This document shows, piece after piece, positions 1-8,042 of a stretch of 49,684 nucleotides of DNA; the first letter of the stretch is position 1, and every line of letters begins with the position of its first letter. Location: positions 1 to 49,684 of the forward strand of contig DEQQ01000031.1 of assembly GCA_002360455.1 (NCBI GenBank), written 5' to 3'. The notes beneath the pieces were generated by a model. The model did not search any database. It was not told where the DNA came from and saw nothing but the letters and a program-made list of their open reading frames with translations. Source of the DNA: Saprospiraceae bacterium UBA3362 (GTDB lineage: Bacteria; Bacteroidota; Bacteroidia; Chitinophagales; Saprospiraceae). The position numbers and the translations under genes were made by a program.

Positions 1-573
1 ACATAAAATGATTGTTGCCAAATCCGGCCAAATATATTTGTAAGGCTTAACATCAAACAATTCTTGAACAGCATAAATGGCTAAAAATAATCCCAAAAGC
101 AGGATAACACTGTACACTATGCCAATGATAAGCTGAGATAATAATTCTACATTAAAATTCCAAAAAGATTTATTCTCCGATTTATTGTAGAACCAAGCAA
201 TGGAAACCAACAAGCATGACACACAAATCAACATAAAATTCTGTATGGCCTTGAATTCACTCACAGGAGTGGTCACGGTTAAAAACCAAACAATAAGCAG
301 AAGAATAGAAACAAAACCGAGAATGTATCTCCATCGGGGTGTATTGGTCTGATGCTCTGCAATAAGTTTTGCCGCTGTGCAAAGCGGAAAACCAAGGATA
401 AATGAAGTAAGATATTTTATGTACTCATCTTCTTCCAGAGAGTTGACTCTGGTGATTATAAACAAAATGCTTGCAACACCAACAGCCATAGCAAAGCTAA
501 GCGGAAATCGCTTGATGGTAAGCCAAACTTTGTCAAGGATCATCGGCCAATTGAAAAATTTTTTTAAAAGCAT
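1..573 (-). CDS. DUF4153 family membrane protein (N-terminal part, gene runs off the left edge)
   Basis: This gene is open at the window edge; the first 191 codons are visible, read leftwards from an ATG at 573. An in-frame stop lies a few codons upstream, so this start is the most upstream ATG possible. The protein is an integral membrane protein: hydrophobic stretches alternate with short charged loops at roughly residues 26-42, 54-66, 85-100, 112-130 and 150-170. The stretch FWNFNVELLSQLI, followed by a hydrophobic helix and ELFDVKPYKYIW, resembles the DUF4153 family (from memory of the family). That family's function is unknown. No operon partner is visible, because the next gene at right is also on minus but about 87 nt away. 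Confidence 0.75.
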   Translation of the reverse strand, partial: MLLKKFFNWPMILDKVWLTIKRFPLSFAMAVGVASILFIITRVNSLEEDEYIKYLTSFILGFPLCTAAKLIAEHQTNTPRWRYILGFVSILLLIVWFLTVTTPVSEFKAIQNFMLICVSCLLVSIAWFYNKSENKSFWNFNVELLSQLIIGIVYSVILLLGLFLAIYAVQELFDVKPYKYIWPDLATIILC

Positions 574-659
574 GCTTCGATTTGTTTAATTCGGTTTACA
601 GTTCATTCCATTCCTATACACAATATCTATAAAAATTCATTCCATTATTTAGATTAATA

Positions 660-2054
660 TTAAAAATCAATTTGAACAATTTGTAATTTTCCATCCACTT
701 CGCTAGGGATAATTACCCTATCTGCATTCCTTTGTAGTGCATCTACAATCCTTAGCTGGAGTTTTTGTTGAGTTGTATTCAAAACACTTTTTCTTATATT
801 TTTTCCGGACGGGCTCAAGATATATTCGGAAACCGTGGACTGAGATTTAATTTCGTCATTAAATAATATTCTGAAAAAATCTTTTGTTTCTACAATAAAA
901 AATGAAGAATAGTAACCCTCATCATCTTGACTAAATTGTTTTTTAAAAAGAACATCGGACCACTCCTGATCTCCATTATGATCAAAGCAAGCTACAATTA
1001 CCTCATCAAAATAATAATCAACCCATTTTGAGGACATATTCATTTGATCCGCTGTGGCAAAATAAGGTCTTCGGTGATATTGCTTATTGCTCTCACAAAA
1101 TAATATTAAACTCCCATCAACTTTCCAGCGCAATGATTGAGTAATAAGATCTACATGTTTATATGAATTTTTACCGGTCCATTTTTTAATTAACTCTTCG
1201 GACAATTTCGTAAACTTAGTTTGAAAGCCGTCCTTCCAAATATAATAGAAGAAACCGGCAATTTCTTCTTTTTTATCTAAATATAAACCAACTAGTGTAA
1301 ATTGATTTTTTAGATTGTGAAAACTTAATTGAATGTCGGAAGGAATATTATCTGAAAATTCTAATTTTTGCTGTCTTAACAAATCCAACTTAGACCCGTA
1401 CTCAAACAATTGCAATACTAATTTATGCTTCATAAAACTGCCGTCCTCTTTCATTCCCAACATAAATAAATGACCTTCATTGGACACCACCATCTCTTTG
1501 ACGGTCTCTCGCTCTACTTCAGCAAGTTCCTTGGTCTTGATTGCAAAGTAAACAGAGTCTTGTTCTCTTTGATATAATAGCAGCTCTCGTTCGCCCTTAG
1601 AAGTTCCGAATCCCAAACAAAACCATCGTGAGTCTTCAGATTTCGTAATTTTAAAACCTTTTTCATAGATCAACTCTCTTTTGCGAATTAAGGCCCTGTG
1701 ACTGATAGCTTCTCCCGTAGAAGAGAATACGCTGTACCACAAGGCAGACTCATTCTCCTCTTTGGCTAAGTAAAATATTCCGATTTGATCTTGATGTTCG
1801 ACCACCTCAATAAGCTTCCATTTTTTCCCTTTTAACTCAATACTGTGTTCAGAAGACCAATTCAACTGATCGTTTAGGGATTGAACAACAAGTTTGAAAG
1901 CCTTATCTCGAATAAGCAAACAGGATTCACGGTGAGGAACCAAAAAATAGGCAAAATCATTTTTTAAACTTAACTCATCCGACACTAAGACCTGTTGTGA
2001 GCGCCCCTGAAAGGAGAGACCCAAAAAGAGGACACACAACAAAAACCCTTTCAT
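660..2054 (-). CDS. Secreted protein of unknown function
   Basis: 464 residues from the ATG at 2054. The reading frame stays open upstream to 2186, but the Met at 2054 starts a classic signal peptide (MKGFLLCVLFLGLSFQGRSQ), so I chose it. The extra 44 residues of the longer frame look non-coding. After cleavage the protein is soluble, with no further membrane segment and no T9SS tail. It is rich in short beta-like stretches with many W, Y and F residues, such as KWKLIEV, WYSVFSS and WVDYYFDEV. This could suit a propeller-like fold, but no repeat is clear enough to claim one. I do not recognise the family. It is divergent from ftcD, with about 150 nt between the starts. Confidence 0.7.
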   Translation of the reverse strand: MKGFLLCVLFLGLSFQGRSQQVLVSDELSLKNDFAYFLVPHRESCLLIRDKAFKLVVQSLNDQLNWSSEHSIELKGKKWKLIEVVEHQDQIGIFYLAKEENESALWYSVFSSTGEAISHRALIRKRELIYEKGFKITKSEDSRWFCLGFGTSKGERELLLYQREQDSVYFAIKTKELAEVERETVKEMVVSNEGHLFMLGMKEDGSFMKHKLVLQLFEYGSKLDLLRQQKLEFSDNIPSDIQLSFHNLKNQFTLVGLYLDKKEEIAGFFYYIWKDGFQTKFTKLSEELIKKWTGKNSYKHVDLITQSLRWKVDGSLILFCESNKQYHRRPYFATADQMNMSSKWVDYYFDEVIVACFDHNGDQEWSDVLFKKQFSQDDEGYYSSFFIVETKDFFRILFNDEIKSQSTVSEYILSPSGKNIRKSVLNTTQQKLQLRIVDALQRNADRVIIPSEVDGKLQIVQIDF

Positions 2055-2208
2055 CGTATGGTTTAATCTTATAGAAATGGACAATATTTTTTTAAAAAAC
2101 AATAAATTCAATGTTTTCGGTTTTGTATAATCAAATTTTAGTTCATCGTTTGCCTTGTACAGAGCCCAGTATTTGTATTTTCGCATTTCTTTTTAAGGAT
2201 TAAGAAAT

Positions 2209-3894
2209 ATGAAAATTCCACAAATTATTGAGTGTGTACCAAACTTCAGCGAAGGCCGAAATTTAGCTAAAATAAATGAAATAACCCGCGTCATTGAAAC
2301 AGTTCCCGGAGTCAAATTATTGCACACCGATCCCGGGAAATCGACCAACAGAACAGTTGTAACGTTCGCCGGATCACCAAAAGCTGTAATTGATGCGGCT
2401 TTCCTTGCAATTCAGAAAGCTGCAGAGCTTATAGACATGGCAACCCACAAAGGAGAGCATCCAAGGATGGGAGCTACAGATGTTTGTCCGCTTATTCCTA
2501 TTTCGGGAATAACCATGGAAGAAACAGTAAAATGGGCTAAAATTCTGGCGGAAAGAGTAGGAAAAGAGCTCCATATTCCGGTGTTTCTTTATGAAGCAGC
2601 GGCCTCAGCTCCGTATAGATCCAATCTCGCAGATATCCGCACAGGGGAATATGAAGGTTTGGCAGAAAAAATGCAAGATCCTCGCTGGAAACCCGACTTT
2701 GGACCTCATTTATTTCAAGAAAAATGTGGAGCCACTGTGATCGGTGCTCGAGATTTTTTGATCGCTTATAATGTTAATCTTAATACAAAGTCCACCTCTC
2801 TGGCCAATGAAGTGGCTTTCGACATTAGATACAACGGAAGACCAAAGCGAAACACAGAAACCGGCAAACTCGAAAAAGATAATGAGGGAAACGTAATCAG
2901 AATTCCGGGAACCTGCCCCGGAGTCAAAGCTATTGGCTGGTATATAGATGAATATAAGTTGGCCCAGGTCTCCATGAATCTCACAGATATGAAACAAACC
3001 AACCTGCATCAAGCCTACGAAGCCTGTGCAAATTCTGCCATTAGCAGAGGCATGCATGTCACCGGTTCCGAGTTGGTTGGGCTCATACCCCTTCATTCGA
3101 TGTTGGAGGCCGGGAGGTATTTTTTACAAAAACAAGGCAGATCCCTTGGTGTTCCGGATTCCGAACTTATAGAGACAGCAGTACAATCTTTAGGCTTGAA
3201 TGCCGTAGCTCCTTTTCATCCTCAAGAACGAATTATAGAATATATGTTACAACAAAAACAACAGCCGTTGATCGGTCTTAATCTTCGTCAATACATTTAT
3301 GAGACAGCAGCAGACAGCCCTGCCCCCGGAGGTGGATCTGCCTCAGCCTACCTTGGAGCCCTGGGAGCAGCACTTGGCACTATGGTTGCCAACCTTTCTG
3401 CTCATAAAAAAGGCTATGAAGCAGATCATGATTTCTTTAGTCAAGAAGCCCAAAAAGGACAAGCTCTTTGCGAGGGATTATTAAATCTTGTAGATGCAGA
3501 TACCGAGGCTTTCAATGAAATCATGAAAGCATTAAGACTTCCAAAAAACAGTCCTGATGAAAAGAAATTGAGAAAAAAAGCCATCCAAAAAGCGACCATA
3601 CAGGCCATCGAGACTCCAATGAATACCATCAAACTTGCTTATCAATGTTTTGACCTAATTCGTAAAATGGCCTTAAAAGGAAACCCCAACTCAGTGAGTG
3701 ATGCCGGAGTAGGCCTTATCTCCGCTTATGCCGCTATGCAAGGGGCAGCACTCAATGTAAAAATAAATGTGGTAGGGCTTGAAAACGAGAGCAAAAAACA
3801 AGAATTCTTAGTCCAAACCAACGAATACATGGCCAAAGCTCAAACAGAGTTTCCTGAAATTATGAAGCTTGTTGAGCAAAAAATAGGCTTGTAA
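2209..3894 (+). CDS. ftcD: Bifunctional glutamate formimidoyltransferase / formimidoyl-THF cyclodeaminase
   Basis: 561 residues, about the length of the animal FTCD fusion. The N-terminal transferase moves the formimino group of N-formimino-L-glutamate (from histidine breakdown) to tetrahydrofolate. The C-terminal domain releases ammonia to give 5,10-methenyl-THF. Visible signs are the family opening IECVPNFSEGR (residues 7-17) and HPRMGATDVCP (84-94), which carries the expected catalytic His. The cyclodeaminase domain begins near residue 367 with SPAPGGGSASAYLGALGAAL. The ATG follows AAGGATTAAGAAAT, a modest ribosome-binding site. No other hut genes are in the window, so the partners of the histidine pathway must lie elsewhere. 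The stop codon is followed 4 nt later by the structured repeat described separately. The protein is cytoplasmic. Confidence 0.95.
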   Translation: MKIPQIIECVPNFSEGRNLAKINEITRVIETVPGVKLLHTDPGKSTNRTVVTFAGSPKAVIDAAFLAIQKAAELIDMATHKGEHPRMGATDVCPLIPISGITMEETVKWAKILAERVGKELHIPVFLYEAAASAPYRSNLADIRTGEYEGLAEKMQDPRWKPDFGPHLFQEKCGATVIGARDFLIAYNVNLNTKSTSLANEVAFDIRYNGRPKRNTETGKLEKDNEGNVIRIPGTCPGVKAIGWYIDEYKLAQVSMNLTDMKQTNLHQAYEACANSAISRGMHVTGSELVGLIPLHSMLEAGRYFLQKQGRSLGVPDSELIETAVQSLGLNAVAPFHPQERIIEYMLQQKQQPLIGLNLRQYIYETAADSPAPGGGSASAYLGALGAALGTMVANLSAHKKGYEADHDFFSQEAQKGQALCEGLLNLVDADTEAFNEIMKALRLPKNSPDEKKLRKKAIQKATIQAIETPMNTIKLAYQCFDLIRKMALKGNPNSVSDAGVGLISAYAAMQGAALNVKINVVGLENESKKQEFLVQTNEYMAKAQTEFPEIMKLVEQKIGL

Positions 3895-3898
3895 AATA

Positions 3899-4001
3899 GG
3901 GCATGCCCTGCCCATTGGGGCAGGTCGCCACCCTACAGGGTTCGCTATCGCTCCGTACTTCGTACCCCTCATTTCATGAGGGCCTTCCGGTCGGCTCATG
4001 C
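3899..4001 (+). repeat. Structured four-hairpin intergenic element, copy A
   Basis: A GC-rich island in an AT-rich background, starting 4 nt after the ftcD stop. Order: palindrome GGGCATGCCC (3899-3908); hairpin 1 CCTGCCC/GGGCAGG (3907-3924); hairpin 2 ACCCT/AGGGT (3930-3941); linker TCGCTATCGCTCC; hairpin 3 GTAC-TTC-GTAC (3955-3965); hairpin 4 CCCTCAT-TTC-ATGAGGG (3966-3982); and a final CTCATGC (3995-4001). GCATG near the start can pair with CATGC at the end and close a multibranch fold. Copy B at 47652-47752 on minus has the same layout with compensated stem changes. It codes for nothing plausible. It could act as a 3'-UTR structure, a terminator-like element or a mobile single-stranded-DNA repeat. 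Confidence 0.88.
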
Positions 4002-4066
4002 TGTGCGTTCCAAAGATTAAGATGAAATCAAAATCTTAATTCATTAAACAACTACAGCAAATGCCT

Positions 4067-4074
4067 TAATTTTG
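4067..4074 (+). promoter_or_regulatory. -7 promoter element TAATTTTG of the AraC-type gene
   Basis: The sequence matches the Bacteroidota -7 consensus TAnnTTTG and ends only 4 nt before the ATG at 4079. The transcript would therefore start at or next to the start codon (leaderless), unless a later start is used. No clear TTTG -33 element is seen at the expected 19-21 nt. Confidence 0.45.
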
Positions 4075-4078
4075 TCCC

Positions 4079-4816
4079 ATGGAAATCATCAATGATTTTA
4101 TTATTCTCCACATAGACCAAGAGCTTGACATAGAGAACTCATTTTGTGAAACCGCACAAAGCAATACTCATATTTTCCTCAATTTTGGACTTTATGCCAA
4201 TGATTGTCTCTTTGATCTAGCCAAAAGCAGCTACTTTTTCAAAATAACGATAGATAAATCCTATTTAGAAAAATACCAAGAACAACTGGAATTAAACATA
4301 GAAAAACAAAGCATTTGCTGCAATACACAAAGCAAATTACTTGAAATAATCAATTGTAAATTAACAGGCCTACACAGAAAAATATTTTTAGAAAGTCAAA
4401 TCCTATTTTTACTTTATCAGTCACAAAAGAACAACTTGATATTTCAACTTCAATGCGACAGTTGCGATATATTGAATAAACCTATTGAGCTCAATAAAAT
4501 TCAAAACGCAAGAAAATTTATATTGGAACACTTATCAGAAAACATCACAATTCCTATAATAGCCGCACAGGTAGGGACAAATCAATGCTACCTAAAAAAG
4601 GGCTTCAAAGAAATTTACAGACAAACTATTTTTGAATTTATTCAAGAAAATAGAATGATTAAGGCAAGACATCTTCTGCAATCTCCTGTACAAAATATTA
4701 CAGAAATAGCTCATGAAGTAGGATACTCTTCGTTGAGCAGCTTCAGCCAGGCCTACAAAAATTATTTTGGTATGAGTCCAACAGATCAACTCAAACAAAT
4801 AATTTCCAATAACTAA
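4079..4816 (+). CDS. AraC family transcriptional regulator
   Basis: 245 residues. The C-terminal part, from about residue 143, is a two-helix-turn-helix AraC DNA-binding domain. The first HTH covers ITIPIIAAQVGTNQCYLKKG. The second covers ITEIAHEVGYSSLSSFSQAY, followed by the typical ending NYFGMSPTDQLKQI. The N-terminal 140 residues are an unrecognised sensor region containing several Cys residues (CC at 104-105, and a CDSC). The layout resembles PchR-like regulators, which sit beside and control ferric-siderophore receptors. The next gene, about 160 nt downstream on the same strand, is a FecA-like receptor, so local control of that receptor is the natural inference. The N-terminal ligand is unknown. 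Confidence 0.88.
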   Translation: MEIINDFIILHIDQELDIENSFCETAQSNTHIFLNFGLYANDCLFDLAKSSYFFKITIDKSYLEKYQEQLELNIEKQSICCNTQSKLLEIINCKLTGLHRKIFLESQILFLLYQSQKNNLIFQLQCDSCDILNKPIELNKIQNARKFILEHLSENITIPIIAAQVGTNQCYLKKGFKEIYRQTIFEFIQENRMIKARHLLQSPVQNITEIAHEVGYSSLSSFSQAYKNYFGMSPTDQLKQIISNN

Positions 4817-4976
4817 AACGCTTTTCCTTCTCACTAAATCAAAAAGCCATAAATTCTTAGACATTTGCAGATGAATTAATCGCAGAAAGGTCTACTTAGT
4901 TTTATAAAAAAACAAGCTAAAACAGGATCGGCTCACTCTGCAATTCTTGGCTCAACATTCTGTAATTGTTCTTTTT

Positions 4977-7217
4977 ATGATGAAGAAAAATATCTTGGTT
5001 TTGCTTGGACTTATTGGCTTTAGTGCACTGTGGTCACAGCAGACAGCGTTGGATACCGTACAGACCATTTCTGAGGTAATGATCATTGCAGACAAAGCCA
5101 GGTCAATGCCGGGATCTGCACAAATAATAAATAATAAAACAATGGATAAACTGAATCAAACCAATATCAACACAGTGCTTAGAACTATTCCTGGAGTGAG
5201 CATTCGAGATGAAGAAGGATTTGGCCTTAGACCCAATATTGGATTGCGCGGAACCTCACTCAACAGAAGTGCAAAAATTACACTAATGGAGGATGGAATA
5301 TTGATAGCTCCTGCAGCATATTCGGACCCTTCAGCTTATTATTTTCCAACATTTGCAAGAATGCAATCTGTAGAAATATTAAAGGGAAGCAGTCAAATTA
5401 AATATGGTCCGTATACCATTGGTGGAGCAGTAAATCTCATTTCTACACCAATCCCATCAGAATTCAAAGCACATGTACAGCTGTCCTATGGAAGTTTTGG
5501 AAACAACCAACAAAGAATTTGGCTTGGTGATAATAAAAAAAATCTGGACTATTTATTTGAGCTCAACAGAATTGCAAGTAAAGGATTTAAAAAATTGGAC
5601 AATGGCGGAAATACCGGATTTGATAGAAGAGATATATTGGCCAAAATTCGATGGCATACTGATGAAGAAAGTAGACTGAAACAATCCTTAAGTTTAAAGT
5701 ATGTAAATTGTACTGAGGATGCAAACGAAACCTATCTTGGTTTATCCTACGAAGACTTCTCCCAAAACCCTTTGAGAAGATATGCAGCATCACAAAAAGA
5801 TCATTTACAATTGAGTCATCAATTCATTAGTTTGACACACAGCATTATACCACTTAAGGCGTTATCATTAAATACAGTTGCTTATTATGGTTTGACCTTT
5901 AGAGATTGGGGACGAGTAAACAGTATCAATGGAATTTCATTGCTCAACATCATTTCAGATCCCACAACTTATCAAAGCGCTTATCAAGTGATGAGCGGTC
6001 AAGCCATGGGATTAATAGACTATCAAAATGCAGCAAGGTCCTATTTTTCAAAAGGAATTCAAGTCAATACACAATATCTTTTTAAAACCGGAAAAACAGA
6101 TCATTCTGTTTTTTTGGGGCTAAGATACCATACAGATCAAGCCGATCGCTATGCCACAAAATCGATATACAGCATGGACAATAAAATCATGAGTTTGACA
6201 AGCTCAGGAGTCCAAGGAAATCAAGAAAATCAAATTCGCAATGCAAACAGCATTTCTGCATATCTAAATTATGATATCCGTTATTTAGGATTAAAACTAA
6301 GTCCCGGAATAAGATTTGAGCAAATTCAATTCGAATTTTTGAACTATGGAACTGCAGACAATGCAAGAACCGGCAGTGCATTAAAGTCAGCACAAAACAA
6401 ATTAAATATTGTACTTCCGGGCTTAGGATTTAGTTATGAATTTAATGAAAAAATGAACGTAATTGCCGGAATTTATAAAGGATTTTCTCCTCCGGGAATG
6501 CCCTCCACAAATACTACCCAAGGTCAAGCAAAAGTAGAAATGGCTTGGAATAGTGAATTGGGTTACAGAATACACAGCAAAAATTTTAACGGTCAATTGT
6601 TGGGATTTTTAAGTCAATACAGCAATATTTTAGGCTCTGATAATATGTCTGCCGGAGGTACAGGAAGTGGAGAAATGTTTAATGCGGGACATGCCACAAT
6701 TCAAGGTCTCGAGTTGAGTTTGGAACTTGATTTAATGAGTATATTCAAAAATGAATATGCACTAAAACTACCACTCTCCATAGCATATACTTTTACGGAC
6801 GCAAGGTTTCAAGAAGAGTTTGTCAATGGTGGAGGGGATTGGGGAAATACAACAATTCATAAAAAAGATATTATCCCTTTTGTTACTCCACATACCTTAA
6901 GCAGCTCTCTCAGTTTAGAAAGCAATAAATGGCTCTGCAACCTCAACTTTAGAGTGATTGCTGCAACTAGAATTAAACCCAGTCAATCAGCACTTATTTT
7001 TCCGTCTCCTCAAGTAAAATTTGACGATGTAAATGCAATTGCAGCCTTTAGCACAATGGATTTATCAATAAACTATAAGCTGCAAAGACGACTTAAATTA
7101 TTTTCAACTGTTCAAAATCTAACCAATAATCAATCCATTGTGAGCAATCTGCCTCAAGCCTATAGACCTGCAATGCCCATTAGTTTCAATTTTGGTATTA
7201 AAGCAGAATTGGATTAA
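4977..7217 (+). CDS. TonB-dependent receptor, FecA-like
   Basis: 746 residues from the ATG at 4977 (or the adjacent ATG at 4980). A frame beginning at 4947 is open, but MKKNILVLLGLIGFSALWSQ is a clean signal peptide and fixes the start here. The plug domain follows, with INTVLRTIPGVSIRDEEGFG, RPNIGLRGTSLNRSAKITLM and VEILKGSSQIKYGPYTIGGA, wording typical of the ferric-dicitrate/FecA subgroup. About 550 residues of beta-barrel strands complete the protein. It lacks the N-terminal carboxypeptidase-like domain of SusC-type receptors. It should sit in the outer membrane and import a ferric chelate using TonB-ExbBD energy. It is flanked by an AraC regulator and a small lipoprotein. The substrate is inferred only from the subgroup. 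Confidence 0.92.
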   Translation: MMKKNILVLLGLIGFSALWSQQTALDTVQTISEVMIIADKARSMPGSAQIINNKTMDKLNQTNINTVLRTIPGVSIRDEEGFGLRPNIGLRGTSLNRSAKITLMEDGILIAPAAYSDPSAYYFPTFARMQSVEILKGSSQIKYGPYTIGGAVNLISTPIPSEFKAHVQLSYGSFGNNQQRIWLGDNKKNLDYLFELNRIASKGFKKLDNGGNTGFDRRDILAKIRWHTDEESRLKQSLSLKYVNCTEDANETYLGLSYEDFSQNPLRRYAASQKDHLQLSHQFISLTHSIIPLKALSLNTVAYYGLTFRDWGRVNSINGISLLNIISDPTTYQSAYQVMSGQAMGLIDYQNAARSYFSKGIQVNTQYLFKTGKTDHSVFLGLRYHTDQADRYATKSIYSMDNKIMSLTSSGVQGNQENQIRNANSISAYLNYDIRYLGLKLSPGIRFEQIQFEFLNYGTADNARTGSALKSAQNKLNIVLPGLGFSYEFNEKMNVIAGIYKGFSPPGMPSTNTTQGQAKVEMAWNSELGYRIHSKNFNGQLLGFLSQYSNILGSDNMSAGGTGSGEMFNAGHATIQGLELSLELDLMSIFKNEYALKLPLSIAYTFTDARFQEEFVNGGGDWGNTTIHKKDIIPFVTPHTLSSSLSLESNKWLCNLNFRVIAATRIKPSQSALIFPSPQVKFDDVNAIAAFSTMDLSINYKLQRRLKLFSTVQNLTNNQSIVSNLPQAYRPAMPISFNFGIKAELD

Positions 7218-7347
7218 TGCACTCTCCGGTTTAGTAAAGGAAAGGAATAATATTTTTTTTGGAAATTCTAATTAGATTTGCAACAGGACTCATTTTGATC
7301 TATCATTATTAGAGAATCGCATAAAAACCTAAACGAACAGAAAAAAA

Positions 7348-7986
7348 TTGAACTTTAAGATAAAGAGCAACTCTAAATTTTATCTGCGCATGATCCTAAT
7401 TATGCCGGTTTTAAGTCTGTGTTCATGCACCCAATTACTGTATTCTGTTTATGGCATCAAACAAATGGAATCTCTTACAGAATATGATATTATAAAGTTG
7501 ACTAAAAAATATAATATTCCAACCAATGACAGTTATGCATTAAATAAAAATTTCTTGAAACTTCTAAAGCAAATAGAAGACAGTCTAAATACTGAGAATA
7601 TTAAAAACCACTATCAGCCACTTCAGGCCATTTATTATGATCAAAACCGGAACATGTGCTCATACTATGTGAACTGTTATGCCGGAGGATTTCCTAATTT
7701 GAAATGGAACAGAAAGCACTCGTTGGAATTTTTTCCACCCACTACGCAAGCGCCTATTGATAGCATTATTTCATTAGATCAATTTATTCAATATTTTCAA
7801 ATATTAGATCCCTCACAACAGGCTCCAACCATAGAATCTGAATATATCATATTGGTATTTTGGAGTAGATTTATGGGTAGGCAATCTAAACGCTTTATTA
7901 GACTAATTCAACACAACGCAAGTCTTGGAAGAAATCACAAGATCAAAATAATTTATGTCAATAATGACAATATGTTCTTAGAATAA
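7348..7986 (+). CDS. Small predicted lipoprotein, function unknown
   Basis: 212 residues if the TTG at 7348 is used, or 198 from the ATG at 7390. The TTG start is preferred because it adds a Lys/Arg-rich n-region (NFKIKSNSKFYLR) ahead of MILIMPVLSLCSC, which ends in a lipobox LCSC. From the ATG the signal peptide would be unusually short and uncharged. The mature part has no recognised domain. The stretch YIILVFWSRFMGRQSKRFIR near residue 164 recalls the beta-strand plus helix opening of a thioredoxin-like fold, but without active-site Cys, so this is weak. It lies 130 nt after the FecA-like receptor on the same strand and may belong to that uptake locus. Confidence 0.7.
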   Translation: MNFKIKSNSKFYLRMILIMPVLSLCSCTQLLYSVYGIKQMESLTEYDIIKLTKKYNIPTNDSYALNKNFLKLLKQIEDSLNTENIKNHYQPLQAIYYDQNRNMCSYYVNCYAGGFPNLKWNRKHSLEFFPPTTQAPIDSIISLDQFIQYFQILDPSQQAPTIESEYIILVFWSRFMGRQSKRFIRLIQHNASLGRNHKIKIIYVNNDNMFLE

Positions 7987-8042
7987 AAACAAGCTAAAAT
8001 GAATATAGGGCTGTTGAAAAAAATTGATAATTGCAATAAAGT

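Noticed and set aside
2710..3096. 128-codon minus frame inside ftcD
   Set aside because: Shadow of the strongly supported ftcD coding frame, with no signal or domain of its own.
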